Origin: Pseudomonadales bacterium
Lineage (GTDB): Bacteria; Pseudomonadota; Gammaproteobacteria; Pseudomonadales; Azotimanducaceae
Direction: 5' to 3'
NCBI GenBank assembly: GCA_029244465.1
Contig: JAQWQN010000213.1
Coordinates: 1 to 6,086, forward strand
Length of the DNA stretch: 6,086 bases
Shown: piece by piece, positions 5,191 to 6,086 of the stretch
Numbering within the stretch: the stretch's first letter is position 1
How the letters are laid out: every line of letters starts with the position of its first letter
Translations under genes and position numbers: made by a program
Notes under the pieces: generated by a model
What the model saw: the letters and a program-made list of their open reading frames with translations, nothing else
Databases searched by the model: none
Told to the model about the DNA's origin: nothing

Positions 5191-6086
5191 ATGTCACGAG
5201 CTCAGCTGGTTGAATTAGCACGGCAGGATCTTGCCCATGGCCGCAACGGCACCGTAGATCAAGTGAATGAGATCGTGCAGATTCCGGTCGAAAACTACTA
5301 TGATCAGACGCGATTTGATGACGAGGTCGCAAAAATTTTTCGCCGCATACCGCTTGTGCTCGCAGCCACTGCGGAGCTTCCCAATCCGGGCGATTACAAG
5401 GCATTGGATGCGGCTGGTGTGCAGGTCCTCATTAGTCGAGGCCGAACCGGCGAGGTGAAAGCCTTCGTCAATATGTGCAGTCATCGCGGCGCGCGGCTAA
5501 TGCCAGAGGGGACCGGCACTGCGCACAAGTTCTCCTGCCCCTATCACGCTTGGACGTATAGTCCCGATGGCGACCTGATTGCGATCTATGCGGCCGAGGA
5601 CTTTGGCGAGGTCGATAAATCCTGCTTGGGCTTAACCGAATTACCTTGTCTTGAGTCCGCCGGTATCATCTGGGTCACACTTGATCCCAACTCGACACTC
5701 GATATCAAAGACTTTCTATCCGGCTATGAAAGTATGCTTGGCGAATTCAGTCTGGCTACCTGGCATCACCAACACACCCAAACGGTGCAGGGGCCCAATT
5801 GGAAAATTGCCTACGATGGATACCTGGATTACTACCACCTCCCGATTCTGCACAAAGAGTCCTTCGGCACGGAAATCGGTAACCAAGCCAACTACTACAG
5901 CTGGGGACCACACACCCATATGGGCCGGCCTGATGCAGGTTGGGGAAAGTACGAGCAGTTACCCGATTCTGAATGGCCTGTTGCGCAATTATTGGCCGGC
6001 GTCTGGACGATCTTCCCACACGTCTCGATTGCCTCATTTGGCGGCGGTGGTCGCTCCATCATGTTGTCGCAGCTTTTTCCTGGTGA
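5191..6086 (+). CDS. Rieske non-heme iron aromatic ring-hydroxylating oxygenase, alpha subunit, 3'-truncated by the window
   Basis: The frame from ATG 5191 is open to the window end (298 residues plus two bases). The N-terminal Rieske domain carries the [2Fe-2S] ligands as C96-x-H98 (MCSHRGARLMPEG) and C116-x2-H119 (SCPYHAWTYSPDGDL), with the canonical 17-residue gap. The catalytic domain begins with GPNWK (201-205) and has the mononuclear iron motif YLDYYHLPILH (211-221): H216 and H221 bind Fe(II), and D213 is the Asp that passes electrons from the Rieske centre. The third ligand, a C-terminal Asp, and about 80-150 residues are beyond the window. The protein should insert oxygen into a ring or C-H bond using electrons from a ferredoxin and/or reductase, neither of which is in the window. 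Only an AGG about 10 bases upstream serves as Shine-Dalgarno, so translation may be modest. The CoA ligase and SDR nearby suggest a degradation pathway. Family is secure; substrate is unknown. Confidence 0.95.
   Translation, partial: MSRAQLVELARQDLAHGRNGTVDQVNEIVQIPVENYYDQTRFDDEVAKIFRRIPLVLAATAELPNPGDYKALDAAGVQVLISRGRTGEVKAFVNMCSHRGARLMPEGTGTAHKFSCPYHAWTYSPDGDLIAIYAAEDFGEVDKSCLGLTELPCLESAGIIWVTLDPNSTLDIKDFLSGYESMLGEFSLATWHHQHTQTVQGPNWKIAYDGYLDYYHLPILHKESFGTEIGNQANYYSWGPHTHMGRPDAGWGKYEQLPDSEWPVAQLLAGVWTIFPHVSIASFGGGGRSIMLSQLFPG

Noticed and set aside
5129..5484. Minus-strand open frames over the start of the Rieske gene
   Set aside because: They are antisense to the cysteine and histidine motifs of a clear Rieske domain and have no features of their own.

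Overview
The window looks like bacterial chromosome, probably from a proteobacterium with catabolic capacity. That assignment is inferred from gene content and from an FNR/Anr/FixK-type operator; the sequence holds no rRNA or other phylogenetic marker. Six protein-coding genes fill almost all of it. I saw no tRNA, rRNA, CRISPR array, insertion sequence or phage gene. The first and last genes are cut by the window edges.

Layout: (1) Positions 1-1278 (+) are the C-terminal three quarters or so of a YtcJ-type metal-dependent amidohydrolase. (2) Positions 1250-2230 (+), overlapping its end, encode a COG0523/CobW-type G3E GTPase, a metallochaperone family. (3) On the minus strand, a small lipoprotein gene (3446-3000) is joined to a short-chain dehydrogenase gene (3003-2227) by an ATGA overlap. 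The dehydrogenase stop codon overlaps the stop of the convergent GTPase gene. (4) A 106-bp divergent intergenic region (3447-3552) separates that pair from an acyl-CoA synthetase gene (3553-5073, +), which starts at a GTG behind a canonical ribosome binding site. (5) A 117-bp AT-rich intergenic region (5074-5190) carries a 17-bp tandem duplication across the upstream stop codon, a 12-bp perfect palindrome, and a perfect TTGAT-N4-ATCAA site. (6) Positions 5191-6086 (+) are the 5' part of a Rieske non-heme iron oxygenase alpha subunit, running off the window. It is easy to miss because no stop codon falls inside the window.

How the genes may work together: a Rieske oxygenase, a CoA ligase and an SDR form a typical set for oxidative breakdown of an aromatic, alicyclic or steroid-like acid. 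The oxygenase would hydroxylate the ring, the SDR would oxidise an alcohol or diol, and the ligase would activate a carboxylate with CoA. The amidohydrolase could release such an acid or amine from an amide-like precursor, with the overlapping GTPase helping to supply its metal. The substrate cannot be read from the sequence and the pathway is inference. The points most worth a second look are the perfect FNR-type box in front of an oxygen-dependent enzyme, the amidohydrolase-metallochaperone overlap, and the lipoprotein translationally coupled to a cytoplasmic dehydrogenase.
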